Shown: positions 9,416 through 19,023, counted from the stretch's first letter. The stretch is DNA of 64,000 nt from Bacteriovoracaceae bacterium (GCA_018649885.1 JABIHA010000028.1:1-64000), one strand, 5' to 3'. The notes: generated by a model not told the origin, from the sequence alone. Numbers and translations: made by a program.

Positions 9416-11638
9416 TTAAAATGCCAGTATTTTTTGGTTACCGAGTTCCACGAATTTGAGGTTTTTCCCCATCTCTTTTGGGCCATCACCTATATTACGA
9501 GTATGACCGTAGCCTAGCCGACCATAACTATTAAAACCCCAACATTTAATCCGTTTCGAGGCCATCATGGCACAGCTGTAATGATTTCCTGTATTTAATG
9601 AAATGGCTTTTTCTTTTCCAATATCCACATATTTTAGGTTGCTTCCCATTTCACCTTTGACCAAACCTCTAGATTTTTTATCGCCATATCCAAGCTGACC
9701 ATAGTAATTATAGCCCCAGCATTTGATCCTTCCCGATTGCAGTAGAGCACAGCTGTGCTGGAAGCCAGCTCGAATTCCCGCAACTTTTTCTCCCCCTAGA
9801 TCGACATATTTAAGGTTTGTACCCATTTCTCCAGCAGAATCTCCTCGCTGAACTTTATCTTCATAACCTAGATTGCCATAATAATTATATCCCCAACATT
9901 TTATACGACCTGATTGAAACCTTGCGCATGAGTGATAATACCCAAGGCTTATTTCGATAACTTTCTCTGGGCCTAAGTCAATATGGCCTAGGCTTACTCC
10001 CATTTCACTAGGTGAATCCCCGCGGTTATTTTTGTCTCCATAGCCTAAATTGCCATAGGAATTATAGCCCCAACATTTGACCCTTCCAGACTGTAGAATT
10101 GCACATGTGTTGTAGCTTCCGGTAAAGATACTTTGTACTTTCTCTTTTCCAAGTTCTATAAATTTTAAGTTGACTCCCATATCACTTTTTAGCTTGCCCC
10201 TGTTATTTCTATCCCCATAACCTAAGCTTCCATAGGTGTTATAACCCCAACATTTAACCCTTCTAGACTGCAAAAGGGCGCAAGTGTGATGGTAGCCGGC
10301 CTGAAGAGAAAGTACTTTTTCACCACCAAGGTCTACAAATTTTAGTTTTGATCCCAGCTCTCCTGGGTTATCTCCACGGTTAGTTGCATCCCCGTATCCG
10401 AGCTCCCCGTTTCCGTTATAACCCCAGCACTTAACACCTCTAGATTTAAAAATAGCACATGTGTGATGTGCCCCGACGGTCAAAGAAATAACTCGCTCTT
10501 TTCCAAGGTCTACATAGGGAAGGTTGGCACCCATTTCTCCGGCACTGTCACCTCTGTTATTTTTATCACCGAGGCCTAAATTTCCATAATAATTGTATCC
10601 CCAGCATTTGACCTTTCCCGACTCAAAAAGAGCACATGTATGGGTATGGCCAGTTTTTCTTGTGACTTCCTTGTCGGGAATGGCAAAGTCTTTTTCAATG
10701 AGAAGTTTTTTTGAGGGTTTCGCGCTATAGATATCTGCAGAAATTTCCACTTCCCGGTTGTAATTGTGTCCAAAACAAACAAGTCCTGCAGACTTTTTAT
10801 CATAGGCACAACCTGTGTAGGGTCCAAGTTCCATTGCCTGAACCGAGCTTAGATCAGGAGTGTCTTTGGGGACAACGTCTCCAAAACAAACCAACTTTTG
10901 ATCTGTGAAGTTTACCCGGTCTACAGCGCACACAAAGTGCCTGGCCGATTTTAAATAGATGGGATCTTTAAGGGCCGGGGGAGTGATAGATCTTTTCCCC
11001 CAACAAACTACTTCTCTTTCATATGCAGATCTTTGATTAAGAGCGCAGCTATAATTCTTCCCCACGGCAACCATCATAGGCCTATAAATACCAATTGGAG
11101 AGTCGGCCTTAGCGTAACGGTTGTCTCCAAAACAGGAAATTTTCTTTTTGGGTTTTTTATCTTTATCAATTCCGTACTTATCAATCACGCATCCATGATT
11201 TGTGCCAAGTGCAATACTGACAACTTTTGTTACTTTGGGAAGTGTTGCTCGTGCAATCGCCCCGGATCCCAGACATTTAAATTCTAAATCTGTGGCATAA
11301 CAAATTGTGGCATCTGATGAGGCCAGAAGTTTGATTCCAGAAATTTTCTCAGACAATGCTAAGTTTTTGCCTTTGCATATAAGCTCTGTCTTATTAGCAG
11401 CACAAATATGATCTCTATGAATGCTTATGATTGCATCTTTATCTAAAATAATGGGAGAGCTTAGTTTACTGTTTTCACCCAAACACTCAAGAGTCTTAAC
11501 TCCTTTGTCTTCGAGAACAAAACAGCTCGTTTTATTAAGCAAATGGATTGAGTCCATGGTGGTGGCCTTCGCCTCACTATAAAAAACAAAAACAATTGAT
11601 AGCATTGTAACAAATCGAGTAATTTTTGAGAGTTTCAC
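9416..11638 (-). CDS. Secreted RCC1-repeat (beta-propeller) protein
   Basis: 740 aa from GTG 11638, which follows AAGGAGG at ideal distance; a longer ATG-started version (11692) would place 18 polar residues before the signal peptide (ending SEAKA). From about residue 331 to the end there are seven near-perfect tandem repeats of exactly 59 aa with the core HTCA-x(8)-KCWGYN-x2-G-x-LGYGD-x-NRGD. The N-terminal 300 residues hold about four degenerate copies (e.g. NYSCAL/VVCWGK). This is the bacterial RCC1/ATS1 type, seven blades forming a propeller, each blade with a Cys pair likely disulfide-bonded after export. Probable binding role, partner unknown. A paralogue lies at 34516-36276. Confidence 0.85.
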   Translation of the reverse strand: MKLSKITRFVTMLSIVFVFYSEAKATTMDSIHLLNKTSCFVLEDKGVKTLECLGENSKLSSPIILDKDAIISIHRDHICAANKTELICKGKNLALSEKISGIKLLASSDATICYATDLEFKCLGSGAIARATLPKVTKVVSIALGTNHGCVIDKYGIDKDKKPKKKISCFGDNRYAKADSPIGIYRPMMVAVGKNYSCALNQRSAYEREVVCWGKRSITPPALKDPIYLKSARHFVCAVDRVNFTDQKLVCFGDVVPKDTPDLSSVQAMELGPYTGCAYDKKSAGLVCFGHNYNREVEISADIYSAKPSKKLLIEKDFAIPDKEVTRKTGHTHTCALFESGKVKCWGYNYYGNLGLGDKNNRGDSAGEMGANLPYVDLGKERVISLTVGAHHTCAIFKSRGVKCWGYNGNGELGYGDATNRGDNPGELGSKLKFVDLGGEKVLSLQAGYHHTCALLQSRRVKCWGYNTYGSLGYGDRNNRGKLKSDMGVNLKFIELGKEKVQSIFTGSYNTCAILQSGRVKCWGYNSYGNLGYGDKNNRGDSPSEMGVSLGHIDLGPEKVIEISLGYYHSCARFQSGRIKCWGYNYYGNLGYEDKVQRGDSAGEMGTNLKYVDLGGEKVAGIRAGFQHSCALLQSGRIKCWGYNYYGQLGYGDKKSRGLVKGEMGSNLKYVDIGKEKAISLNTGNHYSCAMMASKRIKCWGFNSYGRLGYGHTRNIGDGPKEMGKNLKFVELGNQKILAF

Positions 11639-11770
11639 GGGGTGGTGCCTCCTTCTTTGTCCATTTGAATTACTCAAAGGCAAAATAAGCACTAAGGTTT
11701 AGTTTCCCAAAATTATAACTAAAAGACCTCTAGTGTGACAAACCATACCCGACTAAAAAGATTTCAAATG

Positions 11771-11828
11771 ATTGATGGCGGCCCACTTTTGAGACACTAA
11801 GTCCAAAAGGTGAGCCGCCATCAATAAA
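11771..11828. terminator. Long hairpin, terminator of the 11965 gene
   Basis: A 12-bp perfect arm (ATTGATGGCGGC) at 11771-11782 pairs with GCCGCCATCAAT at 11817-11828, and inner CACTTTTG/CAAAAGGTG-like segments extend the stem with small bulges. It lies in the 325-bp gap between the RCC1 gene start and the stop of the next minus-strand gene. I see no gene in the rest of that gap. Confidence 0.55.
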
Positions 11829-11964
11829 CAGTTGTAAAAGGAGGGCTGGTACCAATAGTAGCACCGTTAATATAACCATTATGCATCAAGTTCCTCTCTC
11901 CTTTGATGGAGAAATGTGACTCGATAGAGATGGTAACTTGATGGTATTATATCCACTTTTGCTC

Positions 11965-12375
11965 TTATCTTGACCCGCAAGGATAGTTTCTAACTTTTAA
12001 TAGTTCTTCACCACCTTTCGTAAAGTAGTAACTTTCGCATGTATAAGTAGACGATCTACTAGTAAAAGTTTTGTAAGTCCATTCTACTTTGTCCTTTAAA
12101 TCGTGTTTAATTCCAGGGTTTCCTTTCTTTTTATAAATTTTTGCCATCGCTAGCTTTCCTTCATTTTTATATTTTTGAATCTGTTCATTTTTATATTTCC
12201 AGGCCTTTTTATTATTTTGTTTAAGCTTGTTTGATCGTTTACAGATCATTTCCATCCTTGATTTTATTCTTGGTGGTTGCTTATTTAAAGCATCCCGCGA
12301 GCAATCCATCTTCCCGCCAGCTGCCAAAGATGTACTTAAAATAGATAAAAAAGTTAGTATTAGTATTTTCACCAT
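11965..12375 (-). CDS. Small secreted Lys-rich protein, unknown
   Basis: 136 aa from ATG 12375, chosen because AAGGAGACA precedes it directly; an upstream ATG at 12417 has no ribosome site. Signal peptide MVKILILTFLSILSTSLAAG, then a basic helical region rich in Lys and Asn (KLKQNNKKAWKYKNEQ), and a C-terminal part with a Cys pair (TYTCESYYF, NYPCGSR). Four cysteines in the mature part suggest two disulfides. No known family. Its own terminator is at 11771-11828. Confidence 0.6.
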   Translation of the reverse strand: MVKILILTFLSILSTSLAAGGKMDCSRDALNKQPPRIKSRMEMICKRSNKLKQNNKKAWKYKNEQIQKYKNEGKLAMAKIYKKKGNPGIKHDLKDKVEWTYKTFTSRSSTYTCESYYFTKGGEELLKVRNYPCGSR

Positions 12376-12421
12376 TGTCTCCTTATATAAATGCATGACA
12401 CGAATGCTTGAACCCAAAATA

Positions 12422-12443
12422 GATCCGAGATAAATCTCGGACC
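12422..12443. terminator. Hairpin terminator
   Basis: TCCGAGAT (12424-12431) pairs perfectly with ATCTCGGA (12434-12441) and the stem can extend by AG/CT. On the minus strand it is followed by ATTTTG. It lies just after the stop of the minus-strand gene 12470-13402 and before the start of the 11965 gene. Confidence 0.5.
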
Positions 12444-12469
12444 TATCAAGGTCATTTTGTTTATTGGTT

Positions 12470-13402
12470 CTATTGAATTGGAAGACGATTTACATCTTCA
12501 ACAATTTCATTAAATACATTAGAAGCGCATCGCATTTCGTTCTCATAGCTATTATTAGGGAAATTCCCTGGAGATGAAATTCTACGCTGTGCTAAACTTG
12601 AATTTTTCTTAACACTCTTTTTAAGCAATAAGTACTCGTCAATAGTCGATTGTACTTGAACTGCGAGCTCCCGCTTAGCTAAAGCAACTTGTCTATTTGA
12701 AATTGGTGCGTAATTTCTAGCTTCTATTTCAAGTCTTTTAGCTTTGGCAATTGCCTCCGCAACTTGTTCAAGCTCACGGTGTTTTCTTGCTTTAATTTGA
12801 GCAATGAGTTCACCCTTGAAAACTTGAGTTTCGGGGTCATTCATAGCTAGTGCACTTTGAAGGCCCATTTTAAGCTCAAGGAGGTCTGCTAATTTTTCAT
12901 CAATACGGCCTTTCAAAAGGTGCGCCTTAGCTCTCGCCTGATCGGCTTTTGCCTCTAAGCGTGCATCTTGACTAGAGTCAAATCCGCCCATAGCTGCCCG
13001 GTAAGTCGTAAGCTCAGATTTGTACTTATTGTATTTATGCTTAATAGTATCTGCTCTTTCTTCAAAGTTTACAGCTCTCTTACATGCAACTGGAAAGCGA
13101 ACATCTCTGCAAGCACGATTTTCACGCTCTGCAATTACTAAACTTCCACCAGGAGTATATATATAGGCTTCTCTGGCAATAGATTTTCTTAAAATGTTAG
13201 TTTGAAACTCAAGCTTCCGAGTTAAATCCTGAAATGAGCTACCATTAACAGAGGAGGCCTTTTGTCCTCGTCTGTTGCAAGCATAGTTATGTCCACTATA
13301 ATGATTGGCATCCCAGTTAATGGTGATTGTAAAATCGACATCTTGAGTAAAACCCACTGTGCTAGCAGCAAATAGTGAGCATGCAAGTAAAAAACTTTTC
13401 AT
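12470..13402 (-). CDS. Secreted coiled-coil protein, unknown
   Basis: 310 aa with signal peptide MKSFLLACSLFAASTVGFTQ. The first 110 mature residues contain Cys pairs (NYACNRRG, RACRDVRFPVAC). Residues about 115-260 are a long Ala/Lys/Glu-rich helical region with heptad character (KADQARAKAHLLKGRIDEK and similar), likely a coiled coil, and a final Cys lies near the end (MRCASN). Ribosome site AAGGAATT before ATG. Located just downstream of the LLTP-like pair with 140 bp between, so possibly co-regulated but probably with its own promoter. Function not known. Confidence 0.6.
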   Translation of the reverse strand: MKSFLLACSLFAASTVGFTQDVDFTITINWDANHYSGHNYACNRRGQKASSVNGSSFQDLTRKLEFQTNILRKSIAREAYIYTPGGSLVIAERENRACRDVRFPVACKRAVNFEERADTIKHKYNKYKSELTTYRAAMGGFDSSQDARLEAKADQARAKAHLLKGRIDEKLADLLELKMGLQSALAMNDPETQVFKGELIAQIKARKHRELEQVAEAIAKAKRLEIEARNYAPISNRQVALAKRELAVQVQSTIDEYLLLKKSVKKNSSLAQRRISSPGNFPNNSYENEMRCASNVFNEIVEDVNRLPIQ

Positions 13403-13542
13403 GGTAATTCCTTCGTAAACTTATCCCTATTTTGAGAAAAAAAGATTTTGTCCAAATTGGATACTATTATTATGCACTGGGTTACCCCCGACTTTAAAGG
13501 ACAAATTGTACTCAATAAGCATTCTAAGTGACCGATATTATA

Positions 13543-14988
13543 CTACTGGTTAGTGGGAGTTACTTTCGATATACGCATAGACAAAGCAAGACCTGTACAG
13601 CGTGCAAGCCGAGAATTTGCAGATTTTGAAAAAGCTCTAAGCTTATGATTGGTGCGCTTAGAGTGATAATATCGAAGGGACTTTAGCGCCACACACTTTA
13701 TATTGTCATCTGGATCATCAACTGCTTTTAAGATGAATTTTTCATCTTTTGAACTCGCAAGATGTCCTAGAATTTGAATTGAATAAATTTTCTTAGGTCC
13801 TTTTGCCAATTTCAAATAGGTTTTTCTTAAAAACCTTGCACCCTGAAGAGAGTAGTCTCCAGATTTTCGAATCAAGATTGCTAGGAATTGATCAAAAAAT
13901 GGATGGTGTTTTTCACCAATTGTTTTTCTTGCCTTGAAAAACTGATTAAGAGCAATTTGAGTTGGTGAGCTTATGAGACCCATAAAAGCTATGATGTTTT
14001 TCTTTTGTTTGTGATTTATTAGAATTTTTGCGAGTGCCAGTTGGGCCTGAGGCCGTTTTGAAAAGAGCATCCCTCTTATTAATACTTTGAATTCTGGGCC
14101 TGTGGGCGCTAGCCCTAGAGCTGTCCCCACATACTGAGGGATCTTATTTGGAAATAGTTGAAAATAGGCCTCTAGTAAACGCGTGTTTTTATACATATTT
14201 TTTTCATCAATCTTTCTATTCACAATATTTGCAAATAAGTTATCGACATTACTTTTTTCAAGTAACCCCTTATTATAATTTTCACTTATACTTTCCCAGT
14301 CCACTAAAAGACTTAGTGTTTCCTTTTTAAGATTTGAATGCATTTCTTTTTTTAACTCAACTTGATAAGCCTTGAGCTGTTTTGCTTTAATCACAACTTT
14401 AACATTTTGATTATTGGTTTTGTAAGTAGTGGTAATTGTCCATAGCTTAGTAAGGGAGTCATGCTCTACCCCGCGACTCCAGTCCTTTCCACTTTCAAAG
14501 TAACCATTTACTTTATCAACCTTTTTATTTTGAATCCAAATGCCTAGGGCATTTTGGTGCTCTGATTGCCAGTAGAGATTACTGATAATTAACGACTGGA
14601 AATTTTTTACCGAGTTAATTTGTGCACCTGGTCTATAAATAAATACTTTACTGGCAGCGCGTTCGATATAAAAAGAGTGGTCTAGCTCTTTTTGTAATCT
14701 ATTTGCATCTACTTGCAAGGCACCCATTTTAGATCTGTCTTCAACCAAGGTATTTTGAAAATCAAATGCTTGTATTTTCTTTTGCCCTTCAATTTGGAGA
14801 AGCGAGTTAAGTTGAATATTAAATCCATTTGCTCCTCCTAGTAATTCACCCATTTTGCTGTCAACTTTTGAAGTGACTTCTATGTGGACTTTATATAAAA
14901 GCCCCTCTCCCGCCAAAGGGAGAAAGGATTCACATTGAGAAGGGGTGCTGCTAAACCAAGATAGTACAAACACAAGAGCATAAAACAT
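13543..14988 (-). CDS. Exported LLTP/vitellogenin-N-like protein with HEAT repeats
   Basis: 481 aa with signal peptide (ending PSQC/ESF). Residues about 25-215 are beta-rich: an opening GEGLLYKVHIEV strand and a FIYRPGAQINSVKNFQSL segment resemble the N-terminal beta-barrel of large lipid transfer proteins (vitellogenin, apoB, MTP). Residues about 240-470 are helical in HEAT-like pairs (LALAKILINH, KIYSIQILGHLASS, IKCVALKSLRYYHS), like the LLTP helical domain. Family assignment is from pattern only. Second gene of a two-gene operon: it starts 10 bp after the stop of the 14999 gene with a TAAGGAGATTG ribosome site. May carry lipid between membranes (inference). Confidence 0.5.
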   Translation of the reverse strand: MFYALVFVLSWFSSTPSQCESFLPLAGEGLLYKVHIEVTSKVDSKMGELLGGANGFNIQLNSLLQIEGQKKIQAFDFQNTLVEDRSKMGALQVDANRLQKELDHSFYIERAASKVFIYRPGAQINSVKNFQSLIISNLYWQSEHQNALGIWIQNKKVDKVNGYFESGKDWSRGVEHDSLTKLWTITTTYKTNNQNVKVVIKAKQLKAYQVELKKEMHSNLKKETLSLLVDWESISENYNKGLLEKSNVDNLFANIVNRKIDEKNMYKNTRLLEAYFQLFPNKIPQYVGTALGLAPTGPEFKVLIRGMLFSKRPQAQLALAKILINHKQKKNIIAFMGLISSPTQIALNQFFKARKTIGEKHHPFFDQFLAILIRKSGDYSLQGARFLRKTYLKLAKGPKKIYSIQILGHLASSKDEKFILKAVDDPDDNIKCVALKSLRYYHSKRTNHKLRAFSKSANSRLARCTGLALSMRISKVTPTNQ

Positions 14989-14998
14989 TTCAATCTCC

Positions 14999-16639
14999 TT
15001 AGAATATACTTACTGAATCCGAGTCAGAGAAAAGAACACCATCTTGAGTAATACCGCTCCATCTAAATAGATCATAAGAGTAGCGTCTTTTGTCTCTAAA
15101 TGGTGGTTTGATATCTACATAAATATAAAGTCTACCGTTAAGTGTGCTTGTATTTGAATAGGTAGACACCACACTTCTACCAATGTATTGACCGGTCCGA
15201 GAGGTAATCTGTGCTTTAGCGTCTATCGCCAAATCCTCTTCAACAATCTTTAGGTTGGCACCCACACCGGCAGCAGCAATTAGTAAATCAACTTCTAATT
15301 CTGCACCAGCATCGATGTTAACTGAAGGATAGATTTGGCTGACAACAGCTGAGTCAAATACCTTATTCACCACAAGTGCACCAACTTCTCCTGAGCCGTA
15401 TACTCTCACATTCATCGGGATGAACCCCGCTAACATAAATCGAATATTTTTAGCTTTGCTTACTGAATGTGATGAGCTTGCATTTTGAGAAAAAGGAGCT
15501 GCCTCAACTTGGTTATCACTTAGAATGGGATCGTTTCCAACATTAACCTCATAGTATCCTTGAAAACGTGTTCCATGTGTACTTGAAGCGTAAGTTTCAG
15601 CGTTAAGTACTCTTTTTGAACTTCCAAAAATATAAATCTTACTTTCAACAAAGTTAGAAGCATAGGCCTTCGTCGCTCCAGTTGTACTGGCCTCTGAATC
15701 AATATTGAGTGAAACACCAAAACTTCCCCTGTCTCCCCATTCATTAGAATAGCTTTTTGAAACATGAGTGTCCTTTGGCGGAGTGGAAGACTGATCTTCC
15801 TCATCTCTAGCAAGGGATGCGACGGCATGTTGCTCCATAGCTTCACTTGTAAAAACCTCTTCATCTATTTCAACATTTCTTTGATACATCTTAGAGTCCC
15901 CACTATGAATTTGCAGTACTTCATACATGGGATCGAGGATTTCCCTGCCATCAATATTAAGACCAGTTGTACTGCTGAAAAATTCTTCATTTGCAGCATT
16001 CAAAATTTCTTCCGAGCGATCATGATCTCTTAAAAAACTTTCCTGTCTATCTAACATTTTCGAATAAAGCGAACGCCTAATTTTCATTCTTCCGATTGTT
16101 GCGCCTTCTTCTGAGCTTTCATCTCCAACGAGACCTGCCAAATACTGTTTAAACTCTTTTGTAGAGCTTTGGTATTTATCATAACTAGAGTTTCTAAGTG
16201 AAAGACCTTTTTGATTGAGATTTACTTCTAACTGGTTGAGGAATTTATAATATTTTCCAGCATTCATAATTGTTTGCTCATAAACGACTTCACCATTATC
16301 ATTTAAAATGATCTCACCATTGAGATCTTTCAAAGGATTGGCGGTTAGAACTGTAATTTCATCGTCAGCACTTAAATTCTTATTCCTACCGATGATACCG
16401 CCCTGATCGTCGTATATTGGGTGCCTGGATAAACTAAAGGGTCTATGTTTAAGACTTTTGTAGACCTTATATTCTTCATTACAGTATTTGCTATTAGGCG
16501 AATCACTGCAGCTAGTGAGGCCTACAATTTTCTTATTTCCTTTTTTAACCTTATCTGGAGTATTAGGTGACTTATTACTGGTATAGTCATTTGCCATGGC
16601 AGCGAAGGCCATGCTTAGTAAAATTAGTACTTTAAACAT
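14999..16639 (-). CDS. Exported beta-rich partner of the LLTP-like protein
   Basis: 546 aa with signal peptide MFKVLILLSMAFAAMA. The N-terminal half (residues 20-280) is charged and helical, with several acidic patches. The C-terminal half (about 300-540) is beta-rich with alternating hydrophobics and small residues (FIPMNVRVYGSGEVGALVV, IAAAGVGANLKI, GRLYIYVDI), like the large amphipathic sheets of LLTP C-terminal regions. First gene of the operon (AAGGAGATC before ATG), followed after 10 bp by the HEAT/LLTP-N-like gene. The two together may be a split version of one lipid-transfer architecture. Name and function uncertain. Confidence 0.5.
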   Translation of the reverse strand: MFKVLILLSMAFAAMANDYTSNKSPNTPDKVKKGNKKIVGLTSCSDSPNSKYCNEEYKVYKSLKHRPFSLSRHPIYDDQGGIIGRNKNLSADDEITVLTANPLKDLNGEIILNDNGEVVYEQTIMNAGKYYKFLNQLEVNLNQKGLSLRNSSYDKYQSSTKEFKQYLAGLVGDESSEEGATIGRMKIRRSLYSKMLDRQESFLRDHDRSEEILNAANEEFFSSTTGLNIDGREILDPMYEVLQIHSGDSKMYQRNVEIDEEVFTSEAMEQHAVASLARDEEDQSSTPPKDTHVSKSYSNEWGDRGSFGVSLNIDSEASTTGATKAYASNFVESKIYIFGSSKRVLNAETYASSTHGTRFQGYYEVNVGNDPILSDNQVEAAPFSQNASSSHSVSKAKNIRFMLAGFIPMNVRVYGSGEVGALVVNKVFDSAVVSQIYPSVNIDAGAELEVDLLIAAAGVGANLKIVEEDLAIDAKAQITSRTGQYIGRSVVSTYSNTSTLNGRLYIYVDIKPPFRDKRRYSYDLFRWSGITQDGVLFSDSDSVSIF

Positions 16640-16756
16640 TATTGATCTCCTTGATAGGGTACAACTCAGTCTATGATGCTTTGCACTGTTTTTTAGTAGA
16701 TAAATTATACGCGCTAAATGCCTTAAGTATTTGTTTTTATATGACGATTAAGAGAA

Positions 16757-18190
16757 ATGAAGAAAATCGAGCTTGCCCACATTGAGGAAAAATTGATTCT
16801 CAAAGGCCATTCCGAAGCTTCAAGCTTAGCGCGAAGTTTGCTTTTACAAAAGGGTGAGACTCCCTTTATTTGGGAAAAGCTCTTCCGTCTGTTCACAAGA
16901 TATGGTGCCAACAAACACTTGGTAAAGTTATTAGACTTTAGAGGGCTGCCTTCGCAAAGAGAGCTCAAGAAATTAGTAGTAAGAAAAAAATTAAATATTT
17001 TGGCCGCTGTCATTTCCCTCCAAGGTGCTTGGAAATTTGCAGAAAAAATTTTGGCCATCACTCCGGCCAGAAATATTTTTGATTTTGAGATTAACGCAAA
17101 CGTTTATTTTCTAAATGGTGATTTTGAAAAAGCGATGGAAATTTATGGACGCATTTTAAAACTTCAAAAACCTGAGAGTTACTCAAAATACCATCATGCC
17201 CTTTCAAATTTTATCATCACCTCTTTACATGCTGGTAAACTTAATGAAAGCCGAGAAAAACTCGCTATTTTCAAAAAGTATGCGAAGACTTCACCTCAAT
17301 TATCTTACTTTTATTACAATTTAATGGGCCTATACCATTTTAAAAAGAAATCTTATGAAAGAGCAAATGCATGGTTTTTAAAATCTTCCAACATAAGAAG
17401 TCCAATTAGAAAGCGTCCCTTTCCCGGCTCTCGTTTTCATCTTGTTTTTTGGTGTGCCTGTTTGTGTCGCCTGGGAGATAACCGGGGTGCAAAAAGGTTA
17501 TTCAATCACTATAAGCTTCAATTTCAAGGTGACTATAAGGCAGGTCTAAGCAGAGCTGAAACCTATCTTTTTAATTTATCGTTTATCAATGAACCTAAAG
17601 TTACCGGAAAAGAGCACCTTTTACTTTTTTCTTATCCAGAAATCCCCATGGCCTATCAAGCAGTTTCAAAAGATGAGCTAGCTGCCGCGGCTTTGCCAAA
17701 TATTGTGGCCTCCAAGGTTTTCTACCTCTACACAGGTGAAATAAAAGAAAATGGGAAGTTTCGCTTAGATGATTCAAAAGAAAGCTATTTGTTATCAATG
17801 GTACTTGCAACAGGAAATTTGGGAATAAAAGTTGAAAGGTTGTACGAGCTTCTATGGCCTGACGAGGTTTTTAGTTACTCTCAGTTACCTGATCGCTTAA
17901 GAAAAATAATTTCACGAATTAAATCAAAGTTTTCAATTGATATAACTATAAATAAACAGATTGTTTTAATAAAAGATCCAAAAGATTTTTGTGCAAATAT
18001 ATTAAAGAGTGAATTATCAATTGTCTCTAAGCTCGCATTATTTGACTCCCAGAGCTTTGCTGATTACTACAATACTTCACTATCAAAAGCACAAAAAAAA
18101 TTAAAACAACTCTGCCTTGAAGGTAAACTTCAAAAAAGAGGTACAGGCCGTGCGACCCGCTATCAAAGTGTGGTCGTCACTCATAAATAA
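16757..18190 (+). CDS. TPR / winged-helix putative transcription regulator
   Basis: 477 aa, cytoplasmic. Residues about 1-275 are helical repeats of TPR/SEL1 kind (ANVYFLNGDFEKAMEIYGRIL, FYYNLMGLYHFKKKSYERANAWF). Residues about 335-400 carry the motif LYELLWPDEVFSYSQLPDRL followed by RKIISRIKSKF, typical of OmpR/BTAD-type winged-helix DNA-binding domains. The last 60 residues resemble a second helix-turn-helix (FADYYNTSLSKAQKKLKQL, then a basic wing KRGTGRATRYQ). It is divergent from the LLTP-like operon with 117 bp between, so it is a good candidate regulator of that operon. A paralogue with the same three-part layout is at 60702-62153. Weak ribosome site (AAGAGA). Confidence 0.65.
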   Translation: MKKIELAHIEEKLILKGHSEASSLARSLLLQKGETPFIWEKLFRLFTRYGANKHLVKLLDFRGLPSQRELKKLVVRKKLNILAAVISLQGAWKFAEKILAITPARNIFDFEINANVYFLNGDFEKAMEIYGRILKLQKPESYSKYHHALSNFIITSLHAGKLNESREKLAIFKKYAKTSPQLSYFYYNLMGLYHFKKKSYERANAWFLKSSNIRSPIRKRPFPGSRFHLVFWCACLCRLGDNRGAKRLFNHYKLQFQGDYKAGLSRAETYLFNLSFINEPKVTGKEHLLLFSYPEIPMAYQAVSKDELAAAALPNIVASKVFYLYTGEIKENGKFRLDDSKESYLLSMVLATGNLGIKVERLYELLWPDEVFSYSQLPDRLRKIISRIKSKFSIDITINKQIVLIKDPKDFCANILKSELSIVSKLALFDSQSFADYYNTSLSKAQKKLKQLCLEGKLQKRGTGRATRYQSVVVTHK

Positions 18191-18364
18191 ATAGTTTCAC
18201 ACCCCTTGAAAATGACCCCTGAATCACCTGAAAATGAGGGCCCATGTCTGCTGAATTATTCACTATCGCTTCTTCTTGTGTATATATTTCCACTCCCTTT
18301 CCAAGGAACAACCGTGGATTTAAAACTTTATTGTAAAAATTAAATTTACCGTGGAGAGGATAAA

Positions 18365-18913
18365 ATGAAACTATTAGCTAGTATTTTGGTGTTATTTTCC
18401 ATTAGCTTTAACATCGCCGCTGGCGGCGGTCATAGTGAAATTTCACTGCCTAGTGAGATTAATGAGATTTACCAAAATACAAATAAAAAATTAGAAGGGA
18501 CATTTTACGATACAGGTCTACAAAAGCTGATTGTTAAGGCCTATACTTCAACTCGAACAGTAAACTCAAAAACAGTTGGATACTTAGTTTCGGATATGGC
18601 CTATCACTCTAGTGAACACTACGAAATGCCCTTTGTTGAAATTTCAAAAGAAAAGACCAAGCTGACCAGCTTTATGCTTGACCTACTTGAATTCCTGGAT
18701 CCAGAAGAACCTGGAACAGAAAAAACTATCCTTACAATGCTTCAGTTTGAAAAAGACTTGATTAAATTAATCGATAGTAAACCTGAGCAAACTTGGTATA
18801 TGTACCGCTATAGTCTAAGTGATGGTGGATCTATTTACGAGAATGGAGTCATCATCTATTCTGGAGAGCGACATTCCGTCTTCTATAGAGTTACTTATTG
18901 GGAAAGCGTTTAG
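18365..18913 (+). CDS. Secreted protein, unknown
   Basis: 182 aa with signal peptide MKLLASILVLFSISFNIAAG and ribosome site GGAGAGG. The mature part has no cysteines, an acidic helical centre and a beta-rich C-terminus (VIIYSGERHSVFYRVTYWESV). No recognised domain. It stands alone; 174 bp upstream separate it from the regulator gene. Confidence 0.6.
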   Translation: MKLLASILVLFSISFNIAAGGGHSEISLPSEINEIYQNTNKKLEGTFYDTGLQKLIVKAYTSTRTVNSKTVGYLVSDMAYHSSEHYEMPFVEISKEKTKLTSFMLDLLEFLDPEEPGTEKTILTMLQFEKDLIKLIDSKPEQTWYMYRYSLSDGGSIYENGVIIYSGERHSVFYRVTYWESV

Positions 18914-19023
18914 GAAGTCTACTCACTGAGCTTGCAATCTATTTCAAGTGAATTAACTTAATGAGATATTAATTTTGTTTTCTGCTAAAATATTGTCATT
19001 GTAGAGTTATCAAGGATAAATAT

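Noticed and set aside
9416-10640. Regular 177-bp repeats considered as a CRISPR or tandem DNA repeat array
   Set aside because: They are the coding repeats of the RCC1 blades, with codon-level periodicity and no spacers.
10711-11287. Open frames on the plus strand opposite the RCC1 gene
   Set aside because: Artefacts of the repeat-rich antisense strand; the minus-strand frame has the repeat pattern.
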